From contig CM121341.1 of NCBI GenBank assembly GCA_051530055.1, positions 7,192,001 to 7,256,000 on the forward strand: DNA of 64,000 nucleotides. The letters run 5' to 3'. The position numbers and the translations under genes were made by a program. Every line of letters starts with the position of its first letter. Position 1 is the first letter of the stretch. The stretch is from Neoechinorhynchus agilis (Eukaryota; Acanthocephala). The notes under the pieces are model-generated. The model was not told where the DNA came from and did not search any database. It worked only from the letters and a program-made list of their open reading frames with translations. Below, one piece after another: positions 43,766 to 54,650 of this stretch.

Positions 43766-46700
43766 ATGATCTGTTTCTTGTTTCTCGTTCTTGTTCTACA
43801 TAAAATCATCCATACTAACGGAAAAAATATTTTTTGTTATTACACAAATTGGGCCCAGTATCGACCAGCCGAGTTTGCTTTCAATCCTGAGCATCTAAAT
43901 CCGTTTATTTGTACTCACTACATCTACGCGTTTGCCGTTGTCCATCGATCAACGTATAAAATACAACCTTATGAATGGAATGATGAGGATCAGGATGCTA
44001 GGCAGCCTGGAATGTAAGCTAATGTATCATTGAACTATTAGGAATAATTTCAGAAATTTTATATACGAGTTATTTATTCTATTGAACAAAATTGTTCTTT
44101 TTGTCGTCCTCCATCGCATCAGTTTTATTATGATTGTTCGTCAACTTCCTTGATGGCCGCGTTGGATCGCTGCAAGCATATCGCTGATGGCATATTTCAG
44201 CATCTTTCCCAGTGCTTCTTTTCTGAAGCATCCCAACGTTTCCACCTCAATCGGGATAAATATGCCCATCGAGCGAGGAGTATTTATGCCGCTTCTTTTC
44301 CTCGCGGAAGCTGGCGACTGCCCCCTGCTGCGTGTTGGGGCAAGTAAAATCCCAAAAAGTATTTTTATTGGAAACTCATTTTATAAGCGCAATATGCGTT
44401 TAGATCCTCATATAATTAGACTTTTTGTTAAAAAATTGAACAATGAATATTTTGAACGTAACCTCGGTCCGAGTGGATTAATTAGACGCTGAATGATATT
44501 CAAAAGTGATATTTTCGCGAATTTTCGCATGTACACCACTGGGAATTTCAAAATTGAACAATGAATATTTTGAACGTAACCTCGGTCCGAGTGGATTAAT
44601 TAGACGCTGAATGATATTCAAAAGTGATATTTTTGCATGTACACCACCGGGAATTTCTCTAAAATCACTGCTTCCCTTTTTGTTAAAAAATTGAACAATG
44701 AATATTTTGAACGTAACCTCGGTCCGAGTGGATTAATTAGACGCTGAATGATATTCAAAAGTGATATTTTTGCATGTACACCACGGGAATTTCAAAATTG
44801 AACAATGAATATTTTGAACGTAACCTCGGTCCGAGTGGATTAATTGCATGTACACCACTGGGAATTTCAAAATTGAACAATGAATATTTTGAACGTAACC
44901 TCGGTCCGAGTGGATTAATTAGACGCTGAATGATATTCAAAAGTGATATTTTTGCATGTACACCACCGGGAATTTCTCTAAAATCACTGCTTCCCTTTTT
45001 GTTAAAAAATTGAACAATGAATATTTTGAACGTAACCTCGGTCCGAGTGGATTAATTAGACGCTGAATGATATTCAAAGGTGATATTTTTGCATGTACAC
45101 CACCGGGAATTTCTCTAAAATCACTAAAATTGAACAATGAATATTTTGAACGTAACCTCGGTCCGAGTGGATTAATTAGACGCTGAATGATATTCAAAAG
45201 TGATATTTTTGCATGTACACCACCGGGAATTTCTCTAAAATCACTGCTTCCTTTTTGTTAAAAAATTGAACAATGAATATTTTGAACGTAACCTCGGTCC
45301 GAGTGGATTAATTAGACGCTGAATGATATTCAAAAGTGATATTTTGGATTTTCGCATGTACACCACTGGGAATTTCAAAATTGAACAATGAATATTTTGA
45401 ACGTAACCTCGGTCCGAGTGGATTAATTAGACGCTGAATGATATTCAAAAGTGATATTTTTGCATGTACACCACCGGGAATTTCTCTAAAATCACTGCTT
45501 CCCTTTTTGTTAAAAAATTGAACAATGAATATTTTGAACGTAACCTCGGTCCGAGTGGATTAATTAGACGCTGAATGATATTCAAAAGTGATATTTTCGC
45601 GATTTTCGCATGTACACCACTGGGAATTTCAAAATTGAACAATGAATATTTTGAACGTAACCTCGGTCGAGTGGATTAATTAGACGCTGAATGATATTCA
45701 AAAGTGATATTTTTGCATGTACACCACCGGGAATTTCTCTAAAATCACTGCTTCCCTTTTTGTTAAAAAATTGAACAATGAATATTTTGAACGTAACCTC
45801 GGTCCGAGTGGATTAATTAGACGCTGAATGATATTTAAGGGTGATATTTTTGCATGTACACCACCGGGAATTTCTCTAAAATCACTGCTTCCCTTTTTGT
45901 TAAAAAATTGAACAATGAATATTTGTAACGTAACCTCGGTCCGAGTGGATTAATTAGACGCTGAATGATATTCAAAAGTGATATTTTTGCATGTACACCA
46001 CCGGGAATTTCTCTAAAATCACTTCGGCACTTTTCCTCAGTACCGATATTAAATATCTTTCTGGATTTTTAGGTATTCAAGGTTTATCAGGGAAGTGAGG
46101 AAAGGACAGGGTAGAGCCTTGCTGGCAGTCGGAGGTTGGAACTTCGGCATGCGTGTGGCTTCACCAATGATGGATGATTCACACAAACGGGCGATATTCA
46201 TTAATAGCACAATGGAGCTTCTAAAAAAATAGTAAGTTTTTCGAGCATTGAAAAAGTTTTAAAAACGTACAATTAGCGACTTTGATGGACTGGATGTTGA
46301 TTTTGAGTATCCTAATAATCAAGACACCGGTGGACGCCCTGCCGATAAAATGAACTTTTTGATTCTAATAAAGGTTACAAATCAACTGAAGTTTTAAGCT
46401 GATCTCTCGTTCAAACAGGAAATTAGAGACGCCTTTAATGCTGAGCTCCTTCGATCAGGACGAGCATACCTTTTAACTGCAGCTGTCGCACCACTACCAA
46501 ACAGGGCAAATAACGCCTATACTCCTGGTCAATTGGCAAAGTTGGTCTCAAATCTTTCAAGGTCTTCAACCGACTCAAATTTATCTTAGATATGTCGATT
46601 ATATCAGCGTTATGGCATATGATATGCACGGTGCTTGGGAGCGAACAGTTGGGTTCAATGCACCACTGAAGTCTTCGTTGAACACAAGCTCCCCTTTCCA

Positions 46701-47308
46701 CGATTGGAGCGTAGTAAGCTATATAACGAAAAAAATGACATTAATTTAACTGATGATTTCTTTAAGAACTCAGCTATTAAGTACTGGATTAATGATCAAC
46801 ATTTTCCCAGGGAGAGGATTAATCTGGGTCTAGCACTCTACGGTCGGACATTCACGCTTCAAAGTCCAAATGATTTAAGACCATATTACGGAAGGAACCG
46901 AGGACCCGGTATCGCTGGACCTGGAACTCGTGAACCAGGAGTTTTGAGTTTTGTTGAAATTTGGAAGAAGTATTTACCGGATCAGAAGCATCCGCGGTGG
47001 TTTGATCTTGAACGGTTTGTGCCATATATTACCGACGGAAATGAATGGGTGACTTTTGATGATGCAGAAAGTTTGCTTCTTAAGGTTAGCAGCAATCTTT
47101 AACACTTAGTTATAATACAAAAAAATAGGTGAATTTCGCAAAATGTTACGATCTGGGAGGACTGATGTTTTGGGCTCTAGACTATGATGATTTCAATGGC
47201 CAATGTGGAATCAGCGTTAATAATGATAAAAAGTTTCCTTTGATCCGAGCATGCCGACACTTGTTTGAACATCCTCTAAACGTTGACGTTTGTCGCATTG
47301 TAATCTGA
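43766..47308 (+). CDS. GH18 chitinase-like glycoside hydrolase, seven exons
   Basis: Secreted family 18 hydrolase acting on chitin or related GlcNAc polymers. Exons are 43766-44013, 46073-46231, 46277-46373, 46419-46540, 46590-46670, 46715-47084 and 47129-47308; phases agree throughout and the sum is 1257 nt (418 aa). A signal peptide (residues 1 to about 18) is followed by CYYTNWAQYRP, THYIYAFA, LLAVGGWNFGM (99-109), the active site DGLDVDFEYP with catalytic Glu146 (139-148), SVMAYDMHGAWE, LGLALYGRTFTL and, near the end, GGLMFWALDYDDFNGQCG. The catalytic DxxDxDxE is intact; Trp before Glu is Phe, a tolerated change. There is no chitin-binding domain after the catalytic domain. Intron 1 is 2059 nt and filled with a LINE tail and tandem repeats, while the other introns are 44-49 nt. 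Possible roles are eggshell, cuticle or feeding. Confidence 0.93.
44143..44345 (-). mobile_element. LINE ORF2 C-terminal fragment in GH18 intron 1
   Basis: The minus-strand translation reads GIFIPIEVETLGCFRKEALG and DMLAAIQRGH. These are the same C-terminal blocks (FVPxxVETxG, then AxQRGN) as the LINE tail at 16.5-17.0 kb but from a diverged copy. Only about 200 bp remain. It is GC-rich against an AT-rich intron. Confidence 0.7.
44430..46025. repeat. Tandem array, ~110/140-bp units, ~13 copies, in GH18 intron 1
   Basis: TTGAACAATGAATATTTTG recurs at about 44436, 44552, 44692, 44799, 44870, 45010, 45130, 45268, 45379, 45519, 45637, 45772 and 45908. Two unit lengths occur: a full ~139-bp form with CTAAAATCACTGCTTCCC, and a ~110-bp form lacking that part and reading CACTGGGAATTTC. 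Long and short forms partly alternate, implying a two-unit higher-order repeat. Every unit carries the palindrome CTCGGTCCGAG. Minus-strand frames across it are repeat artefacts. Confidence 0.93.
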
Positions 47309-47351
47309 AGCTTTTTATGCGTTGATTATTAAAAAGATGGTTTTCTTCAAT

Positions 47352-47435
47352 GGAATTGTGGGGATTCGAACATTGGTCCCGGTTTGCACGCGATTCGAAT
47401 TTCCAAGTTCAAACCTTGAAACCGCTGACCATTCC
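47352..47435 (-). pseudogene. Degenerate class II tRNA-like sequence
   Basis: On the minus strand GGAATGG opens and CAATTCC closes an 84-nt segment with six of seven acceptor pairs. It has an A-box-like GGTCAGCGGTTTC and a B-box-like TGTTCGAATCC. The T stem does not pair (CAATG against CCCCA) and no anticodon arm could be folded. It is therefore read as a decayed Ser/Leu-type tRNA or a SINE head. It lies 44 bp past the GH18 stop, in opposite orientation. Confidence 0.45.
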
Positions 47436-47689
47436 AACATATTTACTCACAGAACAAAGGAGTATTTCTAAAGTATTAAGATCGTTTCAAAGGACTTTTA
47501 TTGTATATCGCTTAGCTAAATTCCATCGAAAATGTTTTAGTAGCAATTTTAACAAGCTTTTAGATTATTTCTTTGTAAGAAATTAATATCATGACTTTTT
47601 TGAAAGACAATTTATTGATCTAATTATACTCGTGGCATCGACCACGACCCAGCTCGCAGCCCGTCCCATGTCTTAAGAAAGTCTTACCC

Positions 47690-48400
47690 GTGTGGTCGCT
47701 TCACTCATTCAACGACCCAATTAGTCGCATAGTTTTAAGGCGGACTTCCTGAGCGACCCATATGTCTCGACCTGTGGTGGCCACGCTTCCAATGTCTATT
47801 CGAACCAGTCGAATAGATAGCTCCGCTTGACTCCATTTTGTATCCGAGATGGAGATATTCAATGTGTGCCACACATGCGACCTCAATTTGCCGTCCACCT
47901 TTTTTGCCAAGGTTGCCAAATGCTCGAAATAGAAGGCAGCCCGTAGTTTATGTAGTAACTTAGGGATATACAGGTTGCTTGGGATAACAGGAACATAGTT
48001 TCATGTGCTGTGAGATCGCGAGCCCGTTAGTAGAACAATTCTAGTTTGGGAAGCTCCTCATTGTCCTCACGCTCGATATTTGATCCAAGCCGTATTGATC
48101 GATCGGATTCTGGGAGCAACAAAGTTGAAATCAGAAACATTCAAGGCCACGATTTGACACTTTTTTGTGGTTGATATTAAGGCCTACAGAGGCCGAACCA
48201 GGAAACACCAACGAGTGTAAGGACATCCTCGATGTATATACATTTGAGTTTCGATCGCAGGCTGCAAACGATTTTGGTCATAACTAGGGAGAAGCCCAAT
48301 GGACCAAGAGGATTTTCCTGTTGAACTCATGCCTCTGATCAAATGACTCGGTCTTCGTCCACTAAGAAGTATCGGCACGCCTCTGGTGCATCGTTTCGCT
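47690..48400 (-). mobile_element. Decayed LINE reverse transcriptase
   Basis: Minus-strand translation in several frames shows RT-like blocks: NPLGPLGFSLVMTKIV (the QGDPLGPLLF motif), IYIEDVLTLVG in the position of the Y-x-DD box, and downstream a thumb-like stretch in the frame at 47701-47919. Several stops and shifts break it, so it is dead. It probably belongs to the same LINE type as the tails at 16.5 and 44.1 kb, but different parts are preserved, so this cannot be tested directly. Confidence 0.6.
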
Positions 48401-49250
48401 ACTGATTTCGCCTTATAATTCTCTCTTTTAGCTGATGAAGATGAGATATTTGGATGATCAAAAAAAATTAATTTCTAACAGAAGCCAATCTTTCACTTTA
48501 TTCGCGGAAACCCTCGAGATTTTGCATGGCTCTTTCGACATCAGTGTAAAAAAATTGCTAAGGTATTCCCTTTTTTTATCGTTGGCGGATCAAACAGATC
48601 CTTTGTAGAATACACGAAGATCACGATCACTTCTTAGAATTCGCTGGGTTCTATATTACCTAATTTGCTTAACTCAACGTTCGGTGTATGTCTAAAAAAT
48701 TATTTGAGTATGAAAATTATGAATTGCACATAAAAGTCATGGAGAATTTCAGTTTTTTTAAAAACTAGCGAATGAAATCCTTTGACTTTTATAAAGATTT
48801 TTCGGGCGTTAACCAATCAAAAGTCAGAACATTATTAGCGTTGAATAAACCGATTTACCTCAATCGTTAGTCATGCTGTTTCGCAATCCAGGAAAAATTA
48901 AGAACCCAATGAAGATTTAATATCCCCATATCAAAAAACTAGACGCCGAATTGAGAGTGCAGTCACTTGAGCGTGGTCATTTCTGTTGCTAGTAATTTCC
49001 GCCTATTCCTCGGGCATTCAAGTTTTCCAGTCCTTGAAAGTAGTAATTTTAAACTTCCCAAAATGAAAATCTAAATATTTAATTTCCCATCTTTGTCCGG
49101 TTCCTCGTTATGCCCAATTTCACGTAACAAACTACTTTGCCATCACGCTCCTTTTCCGTTTGTCATGGTTATTTTAGTAGGAAATGTCAAAGCGTAATAA
49201 CTATTTGTTTTTCTGCCATTGGACCAGTTTCCGATAACAGAAAAACCAAT
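48401..49250. other. Intergenic, nothing recognised
   Basis: AT-rich sequence without a supported gene. Confidence 0.35.
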
Positions 49251-49254
49251 GTCA

Positions 49255-49930
49255 TTTAATCAAGTACAATAGAACGTCTTTTATACGCGAATTAATTGGG
49301 ACCGAACAACATTCCGATAAGAGATTTTTTCGGATAATCGAACCCCAATGTGATTTATCCCATTTTTAAGCTGGACTACAGATATCAAATTAATTAGCAT
49401 GCGACGATGGGAAGTGGTTTAAAGCAGTAAAATTGTGGTCGTTATTGATGAGAATAATCACTTATTTGATTTCTGTACCCGATCGCAGAGATTCGTTTTT
49501 TTTGTTGCAGGGATGATAACATTCTGATCCGAATAAAATTGACGTTTCGGATAATCGATTTTCCATTGTATTTAACTTTAAGAAACAATTTTCCCAGAGA
49601 ACATGCTTTAAGTTCGTTTTCTTTGACAGCATCTTGAAAAGATTTCATTATAAAAATCTCAACTGGGAATTTTTTCTCTGAAACTTCAACACAGTAGAAT
49701 TTCGTTTATGCGCCTATTAATTGGGACCGGGCATTATTCGGATGCGATATTTTTTCTCCGGATAACCAAAAATCCAACATGATTGATTCCATTTTTAAAG
49801 CTGGACTACAGATATCAAATTAATTAGTATGCGGCGATGGGAAGTGATTTCTACCAGCAAAATTGTGGTCGTTATTAATGGAAATAATCACTTATTTGAT
49901 TTCTGTACCCGATCGCAGAGATTCGTGTTT
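49255..49930. mobile_element. Two related pogo/Tigger-like DNA transposon remnants
   Basis: About 240 bp at 49255-49500 and again at 49685-49925 are similar. Each starts with an end of the type CA(G)TAGAAnnTC...TTATnCGC, followed by TTAATTGGGACCG and ATTCGGATAA-like runs. This matches terminal inverted repeats of pogo/Tigger-type DNA transposons. Both share GCTGGACTACAGATATC and CTGTACCCGATCGCAGAG. No transposase frame remains. Confidence 0.5.
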
Positions 49931-50429
49931 TGCTGAACGCAGTAACATAAAGTTCATGAAGTTTACATGTGGAGATAATCGACGTTTGGCTATTAACACG
50001 GACTTTCCATTGGGTTCGGATTTCATTAGACGTCGTTAGCATAAACTGGATTCTTCGCTTTAAATTCAAGACCATGATTTGTGAAGAAACAAAATTAAAC
50101 AAAATACATAGTCTGGCGTATACGCTGCTTAATATGCCATGTCGTCCGACTACATTTCCGCCACGCTGTCTTGGTTGTCAAAGCACTCTCACAAATTCCT
50201 GATGAGCCATATTACTTGAAATCCAAGTAGTCCGGACACTCTGTCAATTGAACTAATCTCCCGTAGGCTCAGCTATCTAAGTGGTCTCCCCTTTAGCACA
50301 GAATGACACCATTTGTTCCTCCAGGCAACATCGCCTGGCAGGTGATTCTCCCATCATGTATATACAAAATTCGCTTTCTTCATCCTTAACGATCTAGGCG
50401 ATCTTCTCGTTGATGAGAAAAACTTGCAT

Positions 50430-50615
50430 CGTATACTTATACCACTTTTTTCCCCAAAAAATAGAGGGGAGTATACTTTTGGTGAACATAATCCGTTGGT
50501 CGTAACATATTTGATTTACAGGGGAAATTTTACACATATTTAAAAACTTCAAATAAATCAAATATGTTATGAAAGGCAAATTATTTTCACCAAAAGTTTA
50601 CATTGATTAACCCGA
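50430..50615. mobile_element. Third relative of the NIPP1-intron hairpin element
   Basis: The left end carries TATACTTTTGGTGAACATAAT (near 50472) and the right end ATTATTTTCACCAAAAG, followed by TTTACATTGATTAACCC. These match the outer ends of the 11958-12330 element, including the flanking GATTAATC. The internal palindrome ACATATTTGATTTA / AAATCAAATATGT is different. A separate copy of the same non-autonomous family. Confidence 0.65.
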
Positions 50616-51889
50616 TTGAATTTTGAGGAACTTTTTTTATCGTGATATTTTGACAGTAGAAGACGTCCAGATGACAGGCGAAATGCTTAAAAACGATGTC
50701 GAAAATTGAGGCCACAATCTTTTGATTGGTTTCAGATGTACAGTCCCGAATCAGTCGGTCTGGACGGTTGAAAGCGTTTGTTAATTCCTACAAATAATTC
50801 GATTGATTTTGTGTTTAAACCAACCATTAAGATCGAATTAATTTTGACCGATGAGCTCCGACATAAAACTTACTTTTTTTAAGAACAACCAATTTTTTGT
50901 ATGTAAGCTTTTTACTCGTAGTCGCGATTATTCATCGTGGAACGTCAAAAAGATATACTTTTAAAAAGTTTATGTAGTTGACAGCAAATATATGCGGATA
51001 ATTGACTATTTTGCATAATCGACATTAGTACCAACAAGTGTTTATCCCTATTTTTTGAAATTTAAAAAAATAGTTTAAAAACTTTGATTTCAAGACGTGC
51101 AGCTAACTATTTTTATCGTAGAGTGAGCAATTCACAAAGGGGCTGCTTAATCCTCGAGGCAATTGATGATAAAAAAATGTTGGCGTTCCCATCGGAACTT
51201 GAGCTCTTAGATAAAGAAAATCCGAAATATTTCTTAGAAGTCTTTACCCACAGCAAAGAATTTTTAATGGAGACGTTCTGCTAACTTCGCCTGGCACAAA
51301 CTGATAATGAATCTAGAACGTCTTTTGGTTAAAGACTCTTCAAATGTTTTTATATGACGGAAAATTTAAAAGAATTTATTGATTCCAATATTTGGGCGCA
51401 GTTTCTTTGTTAAGGTTGACAAAATGAGCAGTTCACTCACAAAAAATTAAATATTCCGATTATTAGTATTATTGGGTTCCTTACGAAACCTTAACGTCTC
51501 ACTTTGGTATTTTAGCACACCCTAAAGCAGCATGTTTATCATCAATGTCGAAAAAGCATTTCTTTATCCGTAACCCTTTTACGGGCAACTTTGGGGGGAG
51601 TATAAACTGGGTTAGCTGAGAAGAGTTGGCAACATGAGCATGCGTGCAAGCGCGACATTTGCCTGCAATATGGGAGTACCGAGACAAGCCTACTTTGCTT
51701 CCCTTTGTCTTTTTTTTAAGAACGTGCGAAGAAGTATTTTGTTTCTATTGTTTTCTGGCGCATTCATTGTATTGAACGCTAAATCAATCAGTACGAGAGA
51801 GAGCGAGAAAAAAGAAGGTAGAACTAATCAACAACTTTCGTCTTATTTCCTATTACAATAACCTTGCAAACAAGGCCGAACACTGTTCA
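50616..51889. other. Intergenic, weak frames only
   Basis: A 66-codon frame at 51084-51284 (SQRGCLILEAIDDKKML, LDKENPKYFLEVFTHS) reads like protein but has no recognised domain. Nothing else seen. Confidence 0.3.
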
Positions 51890-52002
51890 ATGTTTTGCGG
51901 AATTATCCAAAAAATAGTCGATATGTGCATGGTCAACTACGGATACGACTGTCCAAAGCAGCAGGAGGAAGAGGACGAAAGGCGTTTCGATGCTAATGGA
52001 CG
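51890..52002 (+). CDS. Orphan first exon, unknown protein
   Basis: ATG at 51890 opens 37 codons ending at a strong donor (GG|GTAAGTTT after 52002, phase 2). The peptide starts MFCGIIQKIVDMC and ends with an acidic stretch (KQQEEEDERRFDANG). No partner exon entering in phase 2 was found in the next 1.6 kb. It could be the 5' exon of the downstream Rap1GAP with the gene at 53633 nested between them, or an independent short gene. Confidence 0.35.
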
Positions 52003-53632
52003 GTAAGTTTAACTGGAAAAAACACCAAAATTCCTAACGGATCGGGGTTAATTGTCATCTCGTGGCTTCACAAAGACAATTGGGTTTTCACCTCTTAACA
52101 TAGTTTATAGCATTTTGAAGACTCTCTTGGGTGACGCTAACTTCGTGCTTCATAAAAACGAAGTTTACTAATGCATATCTGCTCGACTAAACGGAATAAA
52201 GAGTTAGCTGCCTTCATTGGCGAGTAAAATATGAATTCTAGTAGTCAACCTATGCATAATCCATCCATATTTGATCATTTTTGTTTTCATATTAGAAAAC
52301 GACCAGCGATTTTCTGTAACAACTACTCAGTTTGACTATCATCAGATAAGGATAACGTTTCAATTAGTATATTCATTTTCTGTTCCAAAATATCGATCGA
52401 CTTTCTGAATTCAATGTATTCATACGATTTATTAGAAATCTAGCTGTTAAATTTTCTGGGTTAATTGGAGTGAAACTTTGTACGTTTGCATAAATGACAA
52501 ATTTCGGACAAATCACTTTAAGCGATTAATCGGTAAGTGAGCGATTTCTCTTCTGTTTTGATTGGGGATGCCAATTTACTTGGTTCGCATAAACAATGGT
52601 ACTTTGCTTCGCAATCCCATGCGCTTCCAAGGCTAAAATTGTTTTAACAACAGCGACGAGCTTTGTGTTAATGACTTTTAGGCAGCACTTCTTTTTTTGA
52701 ATAATTGCTTCAGTCAAAGAGGATGGAAATTGTATTTTCATTGATAGCAGAAACAATTAAAAGTATCACAAACGGATCCGTTCAAAACTCCGAACAACAG
52801 GATGGGAAATGGATTGGTTGCGAAAAGCATTTTAAGCATCCCAAAAATTGTATGATTTTCTCAAAAATTACTGATTACCTAATTTTCGAAGGCCCATTTG
52901 AAGCGCTTATGAACCAAATGTTTGAAGAACTTATTGTTGTGACAATTTTGCTTAAAGAACTCATGATCATGAAATCCATCAATGAATTAGTTTGATTCGT
53001 TTTATAGAGACCTAAGTAAGCAATTTCATGTATTCTAAATATGATTGAAAAATCCCACCAGCTGAGTCTTTAAGTAAAAAACCTCCTAAAAGTCAAATCT
53101 TTATGATTGCCCGGAAAAATCAAAACAGTTAAGGATCCGTTTTCATTAGAGGACCAAAATAATCTCAGATTGTAGTCCACTTTACATGCTGTATAAAATA
53201 TCAACCGTTTATCTTTTCTGTACTTATTTGTCTCTAGAAAGTCAAAATTTCGTCGGTAAAAAGGTTAAAAATATTACGATGACATCCATATATCTTTTTT
53301 ATGATTACATCCACGCCCGTCGACCGGTGTCAACTTTGATTAGTTCTCTGATACGCAGTGAACCGAGGGCCAAAAATCGTTATCAAAACTAGAACCAACC
53401 ACTATACGCCTTCTGCTGCATTTTCAAAGGAATTCGTCCCTATCTCTCGGGATCCTCATTACTGCAATCGCATTATCTGCTCTACTAGAGATTGATCGAT
53501 GCGGGAACTAGAAGGCAAATAGCGATTTCGCCAAATACGAGCCTGCTCAGGCGCAAAGGAATGCGACTAATCTTGCCCTTTTACTTGTTTTCACCCCGTC
53601 ATTCGTCAACCTTTTCCTCCTAACCTCAGCTC
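52003..53632. other. Non-coding or unresolved
   Basis: An 88-codon frame from the ATG at 52729 to 52995 has hydrophobic ends but no recognised domain. No other feature is supported. Confidence 0.3.
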
Positions 53633-54146
53633 ATGTCTATCAAAAAAAGTTACCTGTCCGACATCTCGTCGTCTGCTGCGCCCAACATGAGTTGGTTGAA
53701 ATCATTTCAACCGCGTTCAGCCAAGATACTAAAAAGGTTCCGCGTTTTACCGATCATTCTCTACCACCATCATCATTCGTTTTATTTTCTTAACATTCGT
53801 TCAGCTCAAAATCGACAAAGGAAAATTGGACTCAAACAGACGACTGGGACGAAGAATATGTCGACACACGGTCTTATTGCTTTTCGTCCGAGAGTTTAGT
53901 CGCCCGTAATTGTGCCAAAAATGGATTAAAGTATGAGCTTTACCAAGTCGATAAGCCTACTACAATCAATAACCGATGGTTCAATCCAGTTCAAGCTTAT
54001 GTTTTATTTTTAATGGTAAGTCTTTATATTCCGAAATCAACGAAATTTTTTTTGCTTAGTGTGCCCATGTGGGAGTTTCCATTATTTATAGAACCAAGAG
54101 AGCCAGTCTCCCCACTCCTCGTCGTCTTCGAGGATACACTTCATGA
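53633..54146 (+). CDS. Small single-pass membrane protein, three exons, unknown family
   Basis: Exons 53633-53736, 53805-54015 and 54060-54146 (introns of 68 and 44 nt) join in phase to 402 nt, 133 aa. A CCTCAG acceptor stands 3 nt before the ATG. The first 85 residues are polar, with an acidic Trp-rich stretch (ENWTQTDDWDEEYVD) and a few Cys. A hydrophobic segment (about 96-117, PVQAYVLFLMCAHVGVSIIY) is followed by a positive tail (RTKRASLPTPRRLRGYTS). This is the layout of a tail-anchored or type II/III single-span protein with the basic tail on the cytosolic side by the positive-inside rule. I do not recognise the family. Without the two introns the frame is lost. Confidence 0.68.
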
Positions 54147-54414
54147 AATGAGTCACTCTGCCTAGTCAGCAACAAATCAAACAATAAGCTGCCTGTCTTT
54201 TAATGGAAAAAGACAATACTTCATTTCCAACACTATTTAATAAGCACGCTTAGAGAATCAACTTTGTTTGATCTTCAATGCATCTACACGATTTTCCCAA
54301 TTTTTAAAAAGATAAAGTGATTTTTCAGAACGATTTCTCATTAAAATAATTTCTGCGTACACGCCATTAATCTCTTTCAGTTCTCAATGAAAGTTGTCTG
54401 ATTGTCTTTAAGGT

Positions 54415-54650
54415 ATGTTATGCGGAAGCGCCAAGGTGGCACAATCTGTATTTTATCCCATAAACAGCACTTGCAAGGGCGTCTTGTTTCTGCAATGGGA
54501 CACAAGACCATGCATATATAATGCTTTTCCCAAATGCACCAATAGGAAATGCTCCTTGAATAGCGTACCGGAGAAATCCAACGGCAACAATTCTTTGGTC
54601 GGTGATGAAGATAACCGTCGACAAGAACCGGTGATGATATGATTTTTTTT
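54415..54650. other. Open on both strands, coding strand unclear
   Basis: Plus (54415-54642) reads as a Cys-containing, hydrophilic-ended peptide (INSTCKGVLFLQWDTRPC, NSLVGDEDNRRQEP). Minus (54418-54624) reads as a hydrophobic peptide (IVAVGFLRYAIQGAFPIG). Base composition is more coding-like than the surroundings, so one is probably an exon. No splice partner was placed. Confidence 0.3.

Noticed and set aside
44755-45642. Minus-strand frames of 61-86 codons in GH18 intron 1
   Set aside because: Internally repeated translation of the tandem unit; no start or splice context.
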